Origin: Deltaproteobacteria bacterium
GTDB lineage: Bacteria; Desulfobacterota; Dissulfuribacteria; Dissulfuribacterales; JALVPX01
Direction: 5' to 3'
Assembly (NCBI GenBank): GCA_027023445.1
Contig: JALVVK010000020.1
Coordinates: forward strand, 1-60,595
Length of the DNA: 60,595 nucleotides
The number at the start of each line of letters is the position of its first letter. The stretch's first letter is position 1. Under the pieces are notes generated by a model. It saw nothing but the letters and a program-made list of their open reading frames with translations. It had not been told where the DNA came from and ran no database searches. The position numbers and the translations under genes are program-made. This document shows positions 44,071-52,646 of this stretch, piece after piece.

Positions 44071-44201
44071 GTGCTTCGCCCTCCTGAGCATGAAAATTGC
44101 CTCAAAGCGCAAAATCGAAAGCTCAAAGTGATAAGGCAAAAAATCATATCTTTAATCTTTTGCATTGAGCCTTGAGCTTTCAGCTTTGAGCTATTTTCAC
44201 G
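44071..44201. repeat. family-B interspersed repeat, copy B3 (AGCTCAAAG type core)
   Basis: It starts GTGCTTCGCCCTCCTGAGCA then TGAAAAT and ends ATTTTCACG, the family-B ends. Its core is a long imperfect inverted repeat (GAAAGCTCAAAG against TTGAGCTTTCAGCTTTGAGC). It abuts the 3' end of rlmE, so its hairpin could serve as the end of that transcript. A degenerate family-A-like segment (GGATTATAC ... ACATAATC) lies just before it at about 44013-44050. Confidence 0.7.
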
Positions 44202-44203
44202 CT

Positions 44204-44776
44204 TTATCTGCAGAACAAAAAAATCTCCACGCTCTCTGATCTTGAACTCTTTGGTTTGAAGACACTTACCTTTTTAAAAACCTGGGAACATCTCCTGCGG
44301 AATTGAGGGAAATCCTCCCCCTGGAAGACCTTGCAAAAAAGTGCCCCTCCCGGATAAAGAACCATAGTTGCAATATCAAGAGCCCGGTCTGCCAGGGCCA
44401 CCTGCCTGAGATGGTCCACATCGCGCCTGCCCGTAGTCTTTGGTGCCATGTCGCTGAGCACCGCATGAAAGCCCGGACACCCCCCTGGCAGTAATTCATC
44501 TGGTTGCAGATCAAAGATATCCCTTTTAATAAAAGTACAATTGGGCAGGCTTACTGAAAGCGGATTCAGATCCACTGCCACCACATGACCACTCCTGCCC
44601 ACTGACTGTGAAGCAAACTTCGTCCATGCCCCGGGGCAGGCACCAATATCCAGGACCCTCATGCCCCTTTTCAAAAAGCCATACCTGGCCTGGGCCTCCT
44701 TGAGCTTGTACACAGATCTTGCCGGATATCCCTCACTTTTGGCCTTCTTAAAGTAATGATCCCGGACCTTTTTCAT
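44204..44776 (-). CDS. rlmE: 23S rRNA (uridine(2552)-2'-O)-methyltransferase
   Basis: RlmE (FtsJ/RrmJ) methylates U2552 in the large ribosomal subunit. The 190-residue protein has the FtsJ domain: RSVYKLKEAQARYGFLKRGM, the SAM motif VLDIGACPGAWTKFASQ, the catalytic VLSDMAPKTTG with Asp, and KVFQGEDF with Lys. ATG at 44776 (MKKVRDHYF) is the best start; a TTG two codons upstream is less likely. It is the last gene of a minus-strand stretch that also includes the Fe-S, HD and holA genes. Confidence 0.94.
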   Translation of the reverse strand: MKKVRDHYFKKAKSEGYPARSVYKLKEAQARYGFLKRGMRVLDIGACPGAWTKFASQSVGRSGHVVAVDLNPLSVSLPNCTFIKRDIFDLQPDELLPGGCPGFHAVLSDMAPKTTGRRDVDHLRQVALADRALDIATMVLYPGGALFCKVFQGEDFPQFRRRCSQVFKKVSVFKPKSSRSESVEIFLFCR

Positions 44777-44809
44777 AATCAAATCTTGTCAATTCACATA
44801 TTCAATATT

Positions 44810-46015
44810 TCAATCAGCCACAAGGGCTTCGGCGGGATGTATTACCACGGGCATATCCGGATCTCTGGGCAGCCTTGAACGCCACTGCAACAGGCAGCCT
44901 GAACACGTGGTAAACAGCACCCGGGGCCGGATCTCCCTGACCGCCTCCATCCTTTTCTGAAAAATCAGCGAGGACAGCCGGGGATTTCCAAGGGAAAAGG
45001 CCCCGCCATGTCCGCAACACTCCCCAAGCATTGAAACCATACCCGGGTACAGCCCCTCCATCAAGGCCAGGGGAGCCTCCCTGGAACAGGCATCGTAACG
45101 CTGGTGACAGGGCAGATGGAGTAATGCGGGCCCTGGATGGAGGAGTTCAATTTTTTCCGGGACAACGTGAAATCTTACCACCGCCTCGGTGAATTCGACC
45201 ACCTTGCGCGCGGCATCTTCCGCCCGTTCTCTCATTGGATCACCGGGTTCAAAAAGCAGGGGCCATTTTTTTATCATGGACGCGCAGGATGCGCACCCGG
45301 TAAGGATAAAATCCGTACGCGTATCAGCAAAAGCCATAAGGTTCGTCTCGGCCAGGGATCTTGCCAGGTCAACATCGCCGCTGGAAAAAGCGGATAATCC
45401 GCAACATACCTGCCCGGAAGGAACAAAAACCCTGTTGTTAAACCAGCGTGCCATCCCCCGCACAACGTTCGGGAACATGTAATTCTGCACACAACCCACG
45501 AAAAGGGCGCCAACCGCCCCCCTTTCCCTGTCTCCTGCAAGAGACCTGATGTCATCGGCAAGCAGGGCGGGCACCGGGGCTATTTCCGGCATTTCACCCA
45601 GATCAAGCCCCTGTGCAGCCAAACCGAGAACGCGGTTCAAAAGACCGGAAGATCCGGGGAGCTTCATCATGGCGGAAGAGACGCCAGGCATGGAGGCCGC
45701 GGCCCGGAACGATCCCCTGAGCCACCACGGAAGCCCTGTATGAGAAGTTGTCTGCCGCCTGACCTGCCAGACCAGATCATCCACCCTGACGCCTGCCGGA
45801 CATACTGCCGAGCAGGCATGACATTGAAGACATGCCTTCAGGGTCTCCAATAACCCCTGGCATCCGGCAAGCCGGCCGCCCCGGGACAGCAGCCACCCTA
45901 AAAGGTCCTGTTTTCCCCTGGGAGAGAACCGCTCATGCGCCGTAACCTCGTAAACAGGACAGACGGAAAGGCAGGCACCGCAGCGGACGCATTTTGCCTG
46001 GTCTTCATTCCCCAT
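44810..46015 (-). CDS. GlcF/LutA-type iron-sulfur reductase subunit
   Basis: The 401-residue protein has two 4Fe-4S motifs (CVRCGACLSVCPVY and CLQCHACSAVCPAG) and two CCG domains (CCGLSAF and CCGHGGAFSLG). This is the arrangement of glycolate oxidase GlcF and lactate-utilisation LutA. It would pass electrons from a 2-hydroxy-acid oxidoreductase. No GlcD/GlcE or LutB/LutC gene is nearby, so the partner is unknown. ATG at 46015 begins MGNEDQAKC and overlaps the HD gene by 11 bases; upstream in-frame starts overlap it more. Confidence 0.88.
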   Translation of the reverse strand: MGNEDQAKCVRCGACLSVCPVYEVTAHERFSPRGKQDLLGWLLSRGGRLAGCQGLLETLKACLQCHACSAVCPAGVRVDDLVWQVRRQTTSHTGLPWWLRGSFRAAASMPGVSSAMMKLPGSSGLLNRVLGLAAQGLDLGEMPEIAPVPALLADDIRSLAGDRERGAVGALFVGCVQNYMFPNVVRGMARWFNNRVFVPSGQVCCGLSAFSSGDVDLARSLAETNLMAFADTRTDFILTGCASCASMIKKWPLLFEPGDPMRERAEDAARKVVEFTEAVVRFHVVPEKIELLHPGPALLHLPCHQRYDACSREAPLALMEGLYPGMVSMLGECCGHGGAFSLGNPRLSSLIFQKRMEAVREIRPRVLFTTCSGCLLQWRSRLPRDPDMPVVIHPAEALVAD

Positions 46016-46619
46016 CCGGCCCCTGATCTCCAATAAGCTCTGACATCCACCACGCCGCCCAGTGCTCACTCAGCATGGCCTCGGCAAGAACCATGGCCTC
46101 GGGCGTCTTCAACCTTGCCTTCACGTGTGGAATCCATATCCTGGCATCATCACTGCCGGTATCCATCTGTTCCTTAAGGGACAAAAGCATGTCAAGCTGA
46201 TCCGCATCCCTTGCCACCCTGGCCTCAAGGCTTTCTCCCTCCTCAAATTCCCTCAGGAGCTCCCGGATCTCGCCTCCAACCGGCAAATCCCTGACCATGT
46301 CCTCCACGGCCAGATCCTCGTCTATGGTAACGTAGCGTTTATGAACCGCGTTTGCATCCCCGGTTCTTGCTTCCGGCAGGTCGTGGACCATGCAGAGGCG
46401 GATTACCCGGTCAAGATCCACTCCTCTTATCCTGCTGGCAAGAACAAAACCAATGAGCAGAACCCCGAAGGTATGAGCCGCCACAGTCTCTTTGCCCTTG
46501 CCCAGGAATGAATAGCCTGTCCTGTACGTCCTCTTGAGCATGGCCCCTTCGTATAAAAAACGGGCGATTCTCTCCCAGCTCCAGGTGTTGTCTTCCACGG
46601 GGATCCCCCTTTCAGCCAT
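46005..46619 (-). CDS. HD-domain hydrolase (YfbR/5'-nucleotidase-like)
   Basis: The 204-residue protein has the HD fold: ETVAAHTFGVLLIGFVLASR (first His), LCMVHDLPEARTGD (HD pair) and ADQLDMLLSLKEQ (last Asp). It resembles the YfbR/HDDC2 group of metal-dependent nucleotidases acting on deoxynucleoside monophosphates. The substrate is inferred from the family. It overlaps holA by eight bases and the Fe-S gene by 11 bases. Confidence 0.82.
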   Translation of the reverse strand: MAERGIPVEDNTWSWERIARFLYEGAMLKRTYRTGYSFLGKGKETVAAHTFGVLLIGFVLASRIRGVDLDRVIRLCMVHDLPEARTGDANAVHKRYVTIDEDLAVEDMVRDLPVGGEIRELLREFEEGESLEARVARDADQLDMLLSLKEQMDTGSDDARIWIPHVKARLKTPEAMVLAEAMLSEHWAAWWMSELIGDQGPDGE

Positions 46620-47784
46620 GAACAATTCTCAGAATCAAGGATTCAAGCACCATGTCCGCGGCCCTGGAGCCGCCTTTCAGGGCAAGATCCGTTTCCACCA
46701 TATCCTGTAACACGGAAAGCAGAAAGGATTTATCAAAAGAGCCTGCCGTCTGGAACATCTTATAAACCACGTACGGGTGGATACCCTTGAGCACAGAGGG
46801 TGGCGGGTCGCCCCAGTAACGCTTCATGGATGGAAGCAGGTTCTTTTGAAAGGCCTGATATGAAACAGAGCCGGGCGGCAATGCCCCTTTTATGCCCTCC
46901 AGGGCGTCCTTCACCAGGATCAGCCTCTGGATATATGAGGCCACAATCTGGAATACGGCAATAGGATGGACCCCCTGCGCCAGGAGGTGGCGGAATTCCA
47001 TAACACAGGACTTCAGATCCTTTTTATCAATGGCGCCTGTCAATTCATAGAGCTCATGATCCCTTCCTGTAGCGACCAATCTCTCCACGTCGGCAAGCTC
47101 AATGGTATCCCGGTCTCCAATACCAGACAAAAGCTTGCTTATCTCTGTCTCAAGGGAATAAAAATCCTGGCCCACCCTTGCGAACAGGAATTCAAGGGCC
47201 TGGGGCGAAATGGCCTTGCCCGCGCTGGAAACCCACTTCCTGGCCACCTCCCGGAAGGCATCCCTTGCGCCGCGCCTGTCCGAGGCCTTAACCTCCAGAT
47301 CCGTAACCGCCCCCAGGGCGGCCAGTTGCTTATATGCCCTGGAACGGCGATCAGCAGTACAGGTCTGAATCACCAGCACGAAGCGCCTGGGATCAAGGCC
47401 TTTCTTAAGACGCGAGAGCAGGGTCTGTTCCCCTGACCCGGCGGAATCCACCCCCTGGGCCTTCCCGGACGACGATTTCCCCCTGACCCCTGCCTTTCCC
47501 TTTGAGGCTGCCAGGAAGGGAGGATCCCTGAGCAGAACCACCTTCCTTTGCCCGAAAAACGGCATGGTTCCAAGGGCTTCAATCACGGCGCCATCTGAAT
47601 ATGATTCCCGGGGAATAACTTCAAGATTCATCTCCCTGGCCCGGGAGGGCAACAGGATATCCAGCAGTTTATTGACAAGGGGGGTAATAACCGGCCCATC
47701 CCCTATAAAAAGATAAACCGGAAGAACTTCGCCCCTTCCGGCCTTTCTGAGAAACTCATCCCTACCGACACCGTGAATCTTCAA
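46612..47784 (-). CDS. holA: DNA polymerase III delta subunit
   Basis: HolA is the wrench of the clamp loader, opening the beta clamp. The 390-residue protein starts with the conserved LPVYLFIGDGPVITPLVNKL region and has the family's MPFFGQRKVVLLRDPPFL and the C-terminal SCVMEFRHLLAQGVHPIAVF block. An insert rich in glycine, serine and lysine (about residues 95-115) is not common. The start is TTG at 47784 with GGAAG before it, three bases after the proC stop. Confidence 0.92.
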   Translation of the reverse strand: MKIHGVGRDEFLRKAGRGEVLPVYLFIGDGPVITPLVNKLLDILLPSRAREMNLEVIPRESYSDGAVIEALGTMPFFGQRKVVLLRDPPFLAASKGKAGVRGKSSSGKAQGVDSAGSGEQTLLSRLKKGLDPRRFVLVIQTCTADRRSRAYKQLAALGAVTDLEVKASDRRGARDAFREVARKWVSSAGKAISPQALEFLFARVGQDFYSLETEISKLLSGIGDRDTIELADVERLVATGRDHELYELTGAIDKKDLKSCVMEFRHLLAQGVHPIAVFQIVASYIQRLILVKDALEGIKGALPPGSVSYQAFQKNLLPSMKRYWGDPPPSVLKGIHPYVVYKMFQTAGSFDKSFLLSVLQDMVETDLALKGGSRAADMVLESLILRIVHG

Positions 47785-47786
47785 TA

Positions 47787-48623
47787 CTACTTCCCCAGTT
47801 CCCTGGATCGCGCAGTCGCCCTGTGTACCGCGTCCATGATGACCCCTCTGAGCCCTCCCTTCTCCAGGGCGTAAAGACCCTCAATGGTGGTCCCTCCAGG
47901 ACTTGTAACCATGGAGGTAAGCTGGGACGGGTCCTTACCCGTCCGGGCGCACATTGCCGCTGCTCCGAGCACCGTCTGAACGGCCAGGCCGGATGCCAGA
48001 GGCCTTGGCAGCCCTTCCCTCACCCCGGCGTCAATCAGTCCCTGTATAAAGGAAAAGACATAGGCCGGACCACTGCCGCTGAGCCCGGTTACGGCATCCA
48101 TGAGTTCCTCATTAGTTACCACCACAGCCGTTCCCACGGCCTGGAATATCTTCCGCGCAAGATCAAGGTCCGCCTTGCCTGCCGTCTTCCCTGGACATAA
48201 CACGGATGCTCCGTGCTGAACCAGGGCGGGGGTATTGGGCATGACCCTTATCACCCTGACACCAGGAGAGAGAACTTCCTCCAGGCTCTTCAGGGTAACC
48301 CCCGCGGCAATTGAGACCACGAGATGGTCTCTTATCACCTGATCCCGTATATCCTCCAGGACAAGCCCCATTATCTGGGGTTTTACCGCCAGAAGCAGTA
48401 CATCGCATTTTTTCACCACATCCCGGTTGGAACGGGACACCGCCACATTAAAGGCATTCCTCATGTGGACCCTGCGCTCATCCGACGGATCGGCGCAGCT
48501 TATCTGCCCCGACTTCAGAACCCCCTTTGACAACAGGCCCTTTATAAGGGCCTCAGCCATCTGCCCGCCGCCTATAAAGCCGAGACGGGACTCCAGCGGA
48601 CTAATATCTTCAAAAGAATTCAT
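47787..48623 (-). CDS. proC: pyrroline-5-carboxylate reductase
   Basis: ProC reduces pyrroline-5-carboxylate to proline with NADPH. The 278-residue protein has the Rossmann motif LGFIGGGQMAEALIKGLLSK, the cofactor block VLLLAVKPQIMGLVLEDI, VIRVMPNTPALVQHGASVL and the C-terminal GLSGSGPAYVFSFIQGLIDA plus TSMVTSPGGTTIEGL. These are all family signatures. An AGGAG site precedes the ATG. It begins the proC-holA-HD-FeS group. Confidence 0.96.
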   Translation of the reverse strand: MNSFEDISPLESRLGFIGGGQMAEALIKGLLSKGVLKSGQISCADPSDERRVHMRNAFNVAVSRSNRDVVKKCDVLLLAVKPQIMGLVLEDIRDQVIRDHLVVSIAAGVTLKSLEEVLSPGVRVIRVMPNTPALVQHGASVLCPGKTAGKADLDLARKIFQAVGTAVVVTNEELMDAVTGLSGSGPAYVFSFIQGLIDAGVREGLPRPLASGLAVQTVLGAAAMCARTGKDPSQLTSMVTSPGGTTIEGLYALEKGGLRGVIMDAVHRATARSRELGK

Positions 48624-48680
48624 TCAAATCTCCTGATTAAGGAAATAACGGTAACCATATTATGGTATTTCATACTAAGT

Positions 48681-48840
48681 GGTGCTTCGCCGCCTCGAGC
48701 CCCTGAGCATGAAAATTTTGAATGATAAATGGCGAATTGTAAATTATGGCAAACAAATTTTTATTAAATTCAGAAAGATAAACTTAGTACCTTAATTTAA
48801 CATTCAGGATTTACCATTTAACATTGTATTTTCACGGTGA
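48681..48840. repeat. family-B interspersed repeat, copy B2
   Basis: This 160-bp element reads GGTGCTTCGC ... CCCCTGAGCATGAAAAT at one end and GTATTTTCACGGTGA at the other. It is the inverse of copy B1 (16573-16727) and can be aligned along nearly its whole length. It lies between the 3' end of the Fur-FeoA gene and the 5' side of proC. Confidence 0.8.
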
Positions 48841-48844
48841 ACCA

Positions 48845-49543
48845 TCAGTTACACAGGCTGACCATGACCTTCTTCGCAAGCCCCTTGCCCAAGGCGAGCC
48901 GGCATCCCTTGACATTTATTATGTACGGCCCGGCATTGTTTAATACCTCGACAACATCTCCAACCACTATACCCATAGCAGCAAGTTTACCCTGCATGGC
49001 ATGACCACCCTGGAACCTCACCACGCGGACTTTCTCACCCCGGGCTGCCATACACAGAGGCATTGCCGGCCCCTGCTGCCTGCTGCGGCATCTTGGGCAA
49101 AGACCAAGAACAGTCATTCTATGTACAATGGGCTGGAAATTATACCCCTGGGCCACCTTCTGTCCGGCAAGTTTCAGGTCCGGGTCCCTGAATTCAACCA
49201 CCCGACCGCACTTGACGCACATGAGGTGATCGTGGTCCGCCCCAAGGTGCAGGTGCTCATACCAGGCGCCACTGCCATTCAGAACCACCTTCTGGGCCAT
49301 ACCATAACGGCACAGCAGAAGCAGCACGCTGTCCACGGTCGAGGAATCCACTCCCTCGGGCGCCAGCTTTTCCTTGAGATAATCAGGGGAGACATGGCCA
49401 TCCGTGCCTATAAAAAGATCCAGTACCTTCTCGCCATCTCGAGGCAGTGATTCCCCGGTCTGTTCCAGCAACCGGAGAAATTCTGATTTTTCCCTCGCGT
49501 GAAGGGAATCCATGTGAGGAGAATTCCCTGATTTTTCTTCCAT
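48845..49543 (-). CDS. Fur-family regulator fused to a FeoA domain
   Basis: The 232-residue protein has a Fur-like part (about residues 20-152): a winged-helix region, the metal block HLHLGADHDHLMCVKCGRVV and the second Cys pair CPRC, with both CxxC motifs present. From about residue 158 it has a FeoA/SH3-like domain: EKVRVVRFQGGHAMQGKLAA followed by MGIVVGDVVEVLNN and GCRLALGKGLAKKVMVSL. It would sense ferrous iron or another metal and bind DNA; the FeoA part may add metal sensing or dimer contacts, as in DtxR-type regulators. No feoB or iron operon is next to it. Target genes are unknown. Confidence 0.85.
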   Translation of the reverse strand: MEEKSGNSPHMDSLHAREKSEFLRLLEQTGESLPRDGEKVLDLFIGTDGHVSPDYLKEKLAPEGVDSSTVDSVLLLLCRYGMAQKVVLNGSGAWYEHLHLGADHDHLMCVKCGRVVEFRDPDLKLAGQKVAQGYNFQPIVHRMTVLGLCPRCRSRQQGPAMPLCMAARGEKVRVVRFQGGHAMQGKLAAMGIVVGDVVEVLNNAGPYIINVKGCRLALGKGLAKKVMVSLCN

Positions 49544-49880
49544 ATTCTCTTGCCTCTTTCAACATTAAGAACATTTATTCAGGGTTATATTCAAAAATAG
49601 CCAACCACCCGCTCCCTTTGGTCACTCGAGACACAGAATGCGCGGGAGAAAAAACGAAGCTGCCCTCGGGGGCTTTATACTTGCAACTGAATAACGAGAA
49701 ACCCCTGACATGTCAACTCGGACCAAAGAGCGGAAGGACGATGATCCTAACGAAACAAAGCGAAGTGATAATCCTAAGTCGCGCCAGCGACTGGTAATCC
49801 TAGCGAAGCGGTAATCCTAGTGAACCAAAGGTTCACGGTAATCCTATCGATGCGCCAGCGAGCGGCAATCCAGGCTTCCC
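49544..49880. repeat. gap with hairpin array separated by GGTAATCCTA
   Basis: From 49739 to 49872 the phrase GATGATCCTA/GATAATCCTA/GGTAATCCTA occurs at 49739, 49767, 49793, 49810 and 49837, with a last relic GGCAATCCA at 49864. Several spacers are small hairpins: AGTCGC...GCGACT, GTGAACC-AAA-GGTTCAC (perfect) and TCGATGCGCCAGCGA. Spacing is 17-28 bases and not constant. The left part of the gap (49544-49738) holds no gene that I can recognise. Confidence 0.6.
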
Positions 49881-50951
49881 TCAGACCAATGCCCTGAGCC
49901 TTTCAAGCAATATATCGTTATCTCTACGCCCCCTCAGACCGATTCTTATAAAATTTTGATCCAACCCCCTGAAATTACTACAATCCCGAACCAGGATTCC
50001 CTCGGATTTCAGTTTATTACACAAATCTGTTGAACTCAGTGAGGCTGAAAGCCTGATTAAAAAAAACGGGGTAAAACTCTCCAGCGGGTCCAGGCCGGGA
50101 ATGGACCTGAGCGCATCAAAAAACCGGCGTTTTTCAGCGGAGACGAACCCGCGAACCTGTTCCTCAATCCCCGGATGCCGCACAAGGTATTCACCCGCGA
50201 GCTGAGACAGTCTGCCCACTGCCCAGGGAATTCCCTGGGACTGGAAAAAACCGCTCAGGGCCGATCCAGCGGCATAGCCCAGACGAAGCCCGGGAACGCC
50301 GTAGATTTTTGAAAAGGAGCGAAGCACGATGAGATTAGCCAACGACGGCAGAGAAAGCAGGGAAGTCGTCTCATCAGGCCCTGTAAACTGCGCGTACGAC
50401 TCATCAACCACCCATACGGCATCAGGCGCATGCCGGATGATGTCATGAAGTTCTCCGGGTGGGAGAAACCGCCCTGTGGGGTTATTCGGATTACACAAAA
50501 AAACCAGAGAGCCTGGAGTCGCCCTGCGCCGGAGATCATCAAAAAAGGCCGGGGTCTTTTCCGTATCCGCGTCCGGCCACGGGCCCGAGTGTTCCACCCG
50601 GAGTCCATAACGAAGGGCCGCATCCTCGTAGTCCGAATAGGTGGGTATGGGGATTACCGCCTTCCTGCAGCCAGCCACCCTCGGAAGGGCGAAAATCCAC
50701 TGGGTGGTTCCGGAACCGACCATTATATCATCCGGGTCAAGACCATATCTTTCAGAGATGGCTGCCCTCAGGCCGGCGCTGTCCACCTCGGGCAGAAGAT
50801 GAATCTGGTGTATGTGATCCCTTAGAAATTTTATAAAATCGTCTGATAAAGGCAAAGGACTTACATTGGAACTGAAATCCAGAATATCTTCAACAGGCCT
50901 TTCAAGTTGACGGGCGAGTGAGTAGACATCACCTCCGTGACCATACAGCAT
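49881..50951 (-). CDS. threonine-phosphate decarboxylase / histidinol-phosphate aminotransferase-like (CobD-type)
   Basis: The 356-residue PLP enzyme is of fold type I. It starts YGHGGDVYSLARQLERPVED, the HGG start of CobD (L-threonine-O-3-phosphate decarboxylase, which makes aminopropanol phosphate for cobalamin). It has CNPNNPTGRFLPP, the DESYAQF aspartate block and the Lys in RSFSKIYGVPGLRLGYAAG. HisC enzymes look similar but usually lack the HGG start, so CobD is preferred. No other cobalamin gene is nearby. An AGGGGG site precedes the ATG. Confidence 0.75.
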   Translation of the reverse strand: MLYGHGGDVYSLARQLERPVEDILDFSSNVSPLPLSDDFIKFLRDHIHQIHLLPEVDSAGLRAAISERYGLDPDDIMVGSGTTQWIFALPRVAGCRKAVIPIPTYSDYEDAALRYGLRVEHSGPWPDADTEKTPAFFDDLRRRATPGSLVFLCNPNNPTGRFLPPGELHDIIRHAPDAVWVVDESYAQFTGPDETTSLLSLPSLANLIVLRSFSKIYGVPGLRLGYAAGSALSGFFQSQGIPWAVGRLSQLAGEYLVRHPGIEEQVRGFVSAEKRRFFDALRSIPGLDPLESFTPFFLIRLSASLSSTDLCNKLKSEGILVRDCSNFRGLDQNFIRIGLRGRRDNDILLERLRALV

Positions 50952-50952
50952 T

Positions 50953-51141
50953 TCAATTCCCCCTGTTCGCGTCCTCCGCCCTTTCCTGCACCTCAGACCT
51001 CAGGTCCAGAAGCCTTCTGTAGACCTGTTCAAGAAGTTCTGTAACCGGTCCGTGCTTATTCTCTCCGGACTGGGCATAGGCCTTGGCCACCTCAACTGCC
51101 TGCCTGAGACATTCTTCCTTTACATACGATTCAAGCCTCAT
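50953..51141 (-). CDS. small hypothetical protein
   Basis: The 62-residue helical protein (MRLESYVKEECLRQAVEVAK...) is rich in Glu and Lys and may form a coiled coil. I do not recognise it. It sits between rdgB and the CobD-like gene with nine- and one-base gaps, which favours a real gene in the same transcript. ATG at 51141 has GAGGTG at a good distance; a GTG two codons upstream is less likely. Confidence 0.55.
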   Translation of the reverse strand: MRLESYVKEECLRQAVEVAKAYAQSGENKHGPVTELLEQVYRRLLDLRSEVQERAEDANRGN

Positions 51142-51150
51142 TTCCACACC

Positions 51151-51753
51151 TCAATTGACTGACCGCAGAAACGCGGGCATCTTTTTCTTCAGTTCCCTGA
51201 GGGCGATTCCCCTGTGGCTGATCCTGTTTTTTTCATCAGGCTCAATCTGTGCCATGGTTTTTCCTGACTGCGGCACGTAAAATACAGGGTCATATCCAAA
51301 ACCGAGAGATCCGCTGGGCACGGTGGCTATGGTTCCCTCGCAGGAGCCCTCGGCGCTGATCCATTTGCCAGACGGATGATAAAGCACCATAACGCAGCGG
51401 AATCTTGCGGATCTTTTTCCCTCAGGTATATTGGCCAACTTACGCAGAAGTTTTTCGTTATTCTCCGCGTCAGTTGCCTCAGCACCTGCAAACCTGGCTG
51501 ACCTGACACCTGGAGCACCGTCGAGCGCGTCCACCTCAAGGCCTGAATCGTCCGCCAGGGCCATGATACCCGTGGCCTCGGCGACCGTTCTGGCCTTTTT
51601 CATGGCGTTCCCCAAAAAGGTGTCCGCGTCTTCCAGCACCTCCGGGAGATCTCCCATGTCGTCCATGGACAATACCCTTATATCCATATCCTTCAGCAGC
51701 CTTCCCAGTTCGGCCACCTTGCCCCTGTTCTTCGTTGCAAGTATCAGATCCAC
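51151..51753 (-). CDS. rdgB: XTP/dITP diphosphatase RdgB (HAM1)
   Basis: RdgB hydrolyses non-canonical purine NTPs such as dITP and XTP. The 200-residue protein has the family's start LILATKNRGKVAELGRLL, ADDSGLEVDALDGAPGVRSA followed by RFAG, and SLGFGYDPVFYVP then the C-terminal SHRGIALRELKK. The start is GTG at 51753, overlapping the stop of the NapH-like gene by one base (TAGTG). It is unrelated in function to the redox genes upstream. Confidence 0.95.
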   Translation of the reverse strand: MDLILATKNRGKVAELGRLLKDMDIRVLSMDDMGDLPEVLEDADTFLGNAMKKARTVAEATGIMALADDSGLEVDALDGAPGVRSARFAGAEATDAENNEKLLRKLANIPEGKRSARFRCVMVLYHPSGKWISAEGSCEGTIATVPSGSLGFGYDPVFYVPQSGKTMAQIEPDEKNRISHRGIALRELKKKMPAFLRSVN

Positions 51754-52646
51754 TATCCTGTTCCCTTCCCCTGTTCAGGCCGCTTCACTGTGGTCATCAG
51801 GCCGAAATCCATCCCCACGGCCCTGGTAGGGCATATGGACACGCATTTAAGGCACCTTACACAAGCGGCAGAATTTATGTTATCTCTCCCGTCAAAAAAA
51901 GAAACCTCAGTAGGACATACGGTTCTGCAGGCCTTGCAGCCTACACAGCGATCAGCGTCAAAGGTGAGCTGAAACCAGCTAAAATGGTTTAAAATACCAT
52001 ACAGGGCGCCTAAAGGACATATCATCCGGCAAAATGGACGGGAAATAACAACGCTTGCCCCAAGGATCACCAAAAGCACAATCAGCTTGTGCACAAAAAG
52101 CCAACCCAAAGCCCGCCTTAATCCAGGCCTCATCAGTATAAGGGGCAGGCCTGCTTCAAGGGTCCCGGCAGGGCAGACGTATTTACAGAACCAGGTTGAG
52201 CCATACCCCATAGAATCGACAACGGTAAGTGGAAGGACAATTACGAAAAGACCTAAAAAAACATACGGGCCCCACCTCAATGGCCGCCAGGGAGAATATC
52301 TCAGGGGAGATAAGGAAAAAAGCAGCTCCTGGATCAGGCCAAAGGGACATATCCAGCCACAGGGCATTCTCCCCACTGCCGTCCCCGCCAGGCCAATGGT
52401 GCCAAGCACATAAGAGCCAAAATGAAACTGGCCCGAAGACAGGCTGACACGCAGGGTAGCCAGGAAATTCTGAAGCGCGCCCAAGGGACAGGAGGTGATG
52501 GCAGCGGGACAGGAATAACAGTTCAGACCCGGGAAGCATACGTGTTTCAACACTCCCTGGTATATGGCCGTCCTCCAGGGGAAAAGCCAATAGCTGTTTG
52601 CCATAAGGGCAGAAAGATACTGGCTAAGACGCCTCAATTTCTGCAT
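51753..52646 (-). CDS. NapH/NosR-like membrane 4Fe-4S protein
   Basis: The 297-residue protein has about five membrane helices, three CxxxCP motifs at the membrane edge (CGWICPFGL, CKYVCPAGT, CRMICPLGA) and two C-terminal ferredoxin motifs (CVGCKACRTVCP, CVRCLKCVSICP). This is the NapH/CcoG/NosR arrangement, which passes electrons across or along the inner membrane. The partner is unknown; no nap, nos or cytochrome oxidase gene is near. It follows the CD1871A gene with overlapping stop and start and precedes rdgB. Confidence 0.86.
   Translation of the reverse strand: MQKLRRLSQYLSALMANSYWLFPWRTAIYQGVLKHVCFPGLNCYSCPAAITSCPLGALQNFLATLRVSLSSGQFHFGSYVLGTIGLAGTAVGRMPCGWICPFGLIQELLFSLSPLRYSPWRPLRWGPYVFLGLFVIVLPLTVVDSMGYGSTWFCKYVCPAGTLEAGLPLILMRPGLRRALGWLFVHKLIVLLVILGASVVISRPFCRMICPLGALYGILNHFSWFQLTFDADRCVGCKACRTVCPTEVSFFDGRDNINSAACVRCLKCVSICPTRAVGMDFGLMTTVKRPEQGKGTG

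Noticed and set aside
49739-49872. The repeated GGTAATCCTA phrase as a CRISPR array
   Set aside because: Repeats are only about 10 bases, spacers are 7-18 bases and form hairpins, and there are no cas genes in the window.
49881-50951. Naming the aminotransferase hisC
   Set aside because: The HGGD start favours CobD; no histidine or cobalamin genes are near to decide, so no symbol is given.
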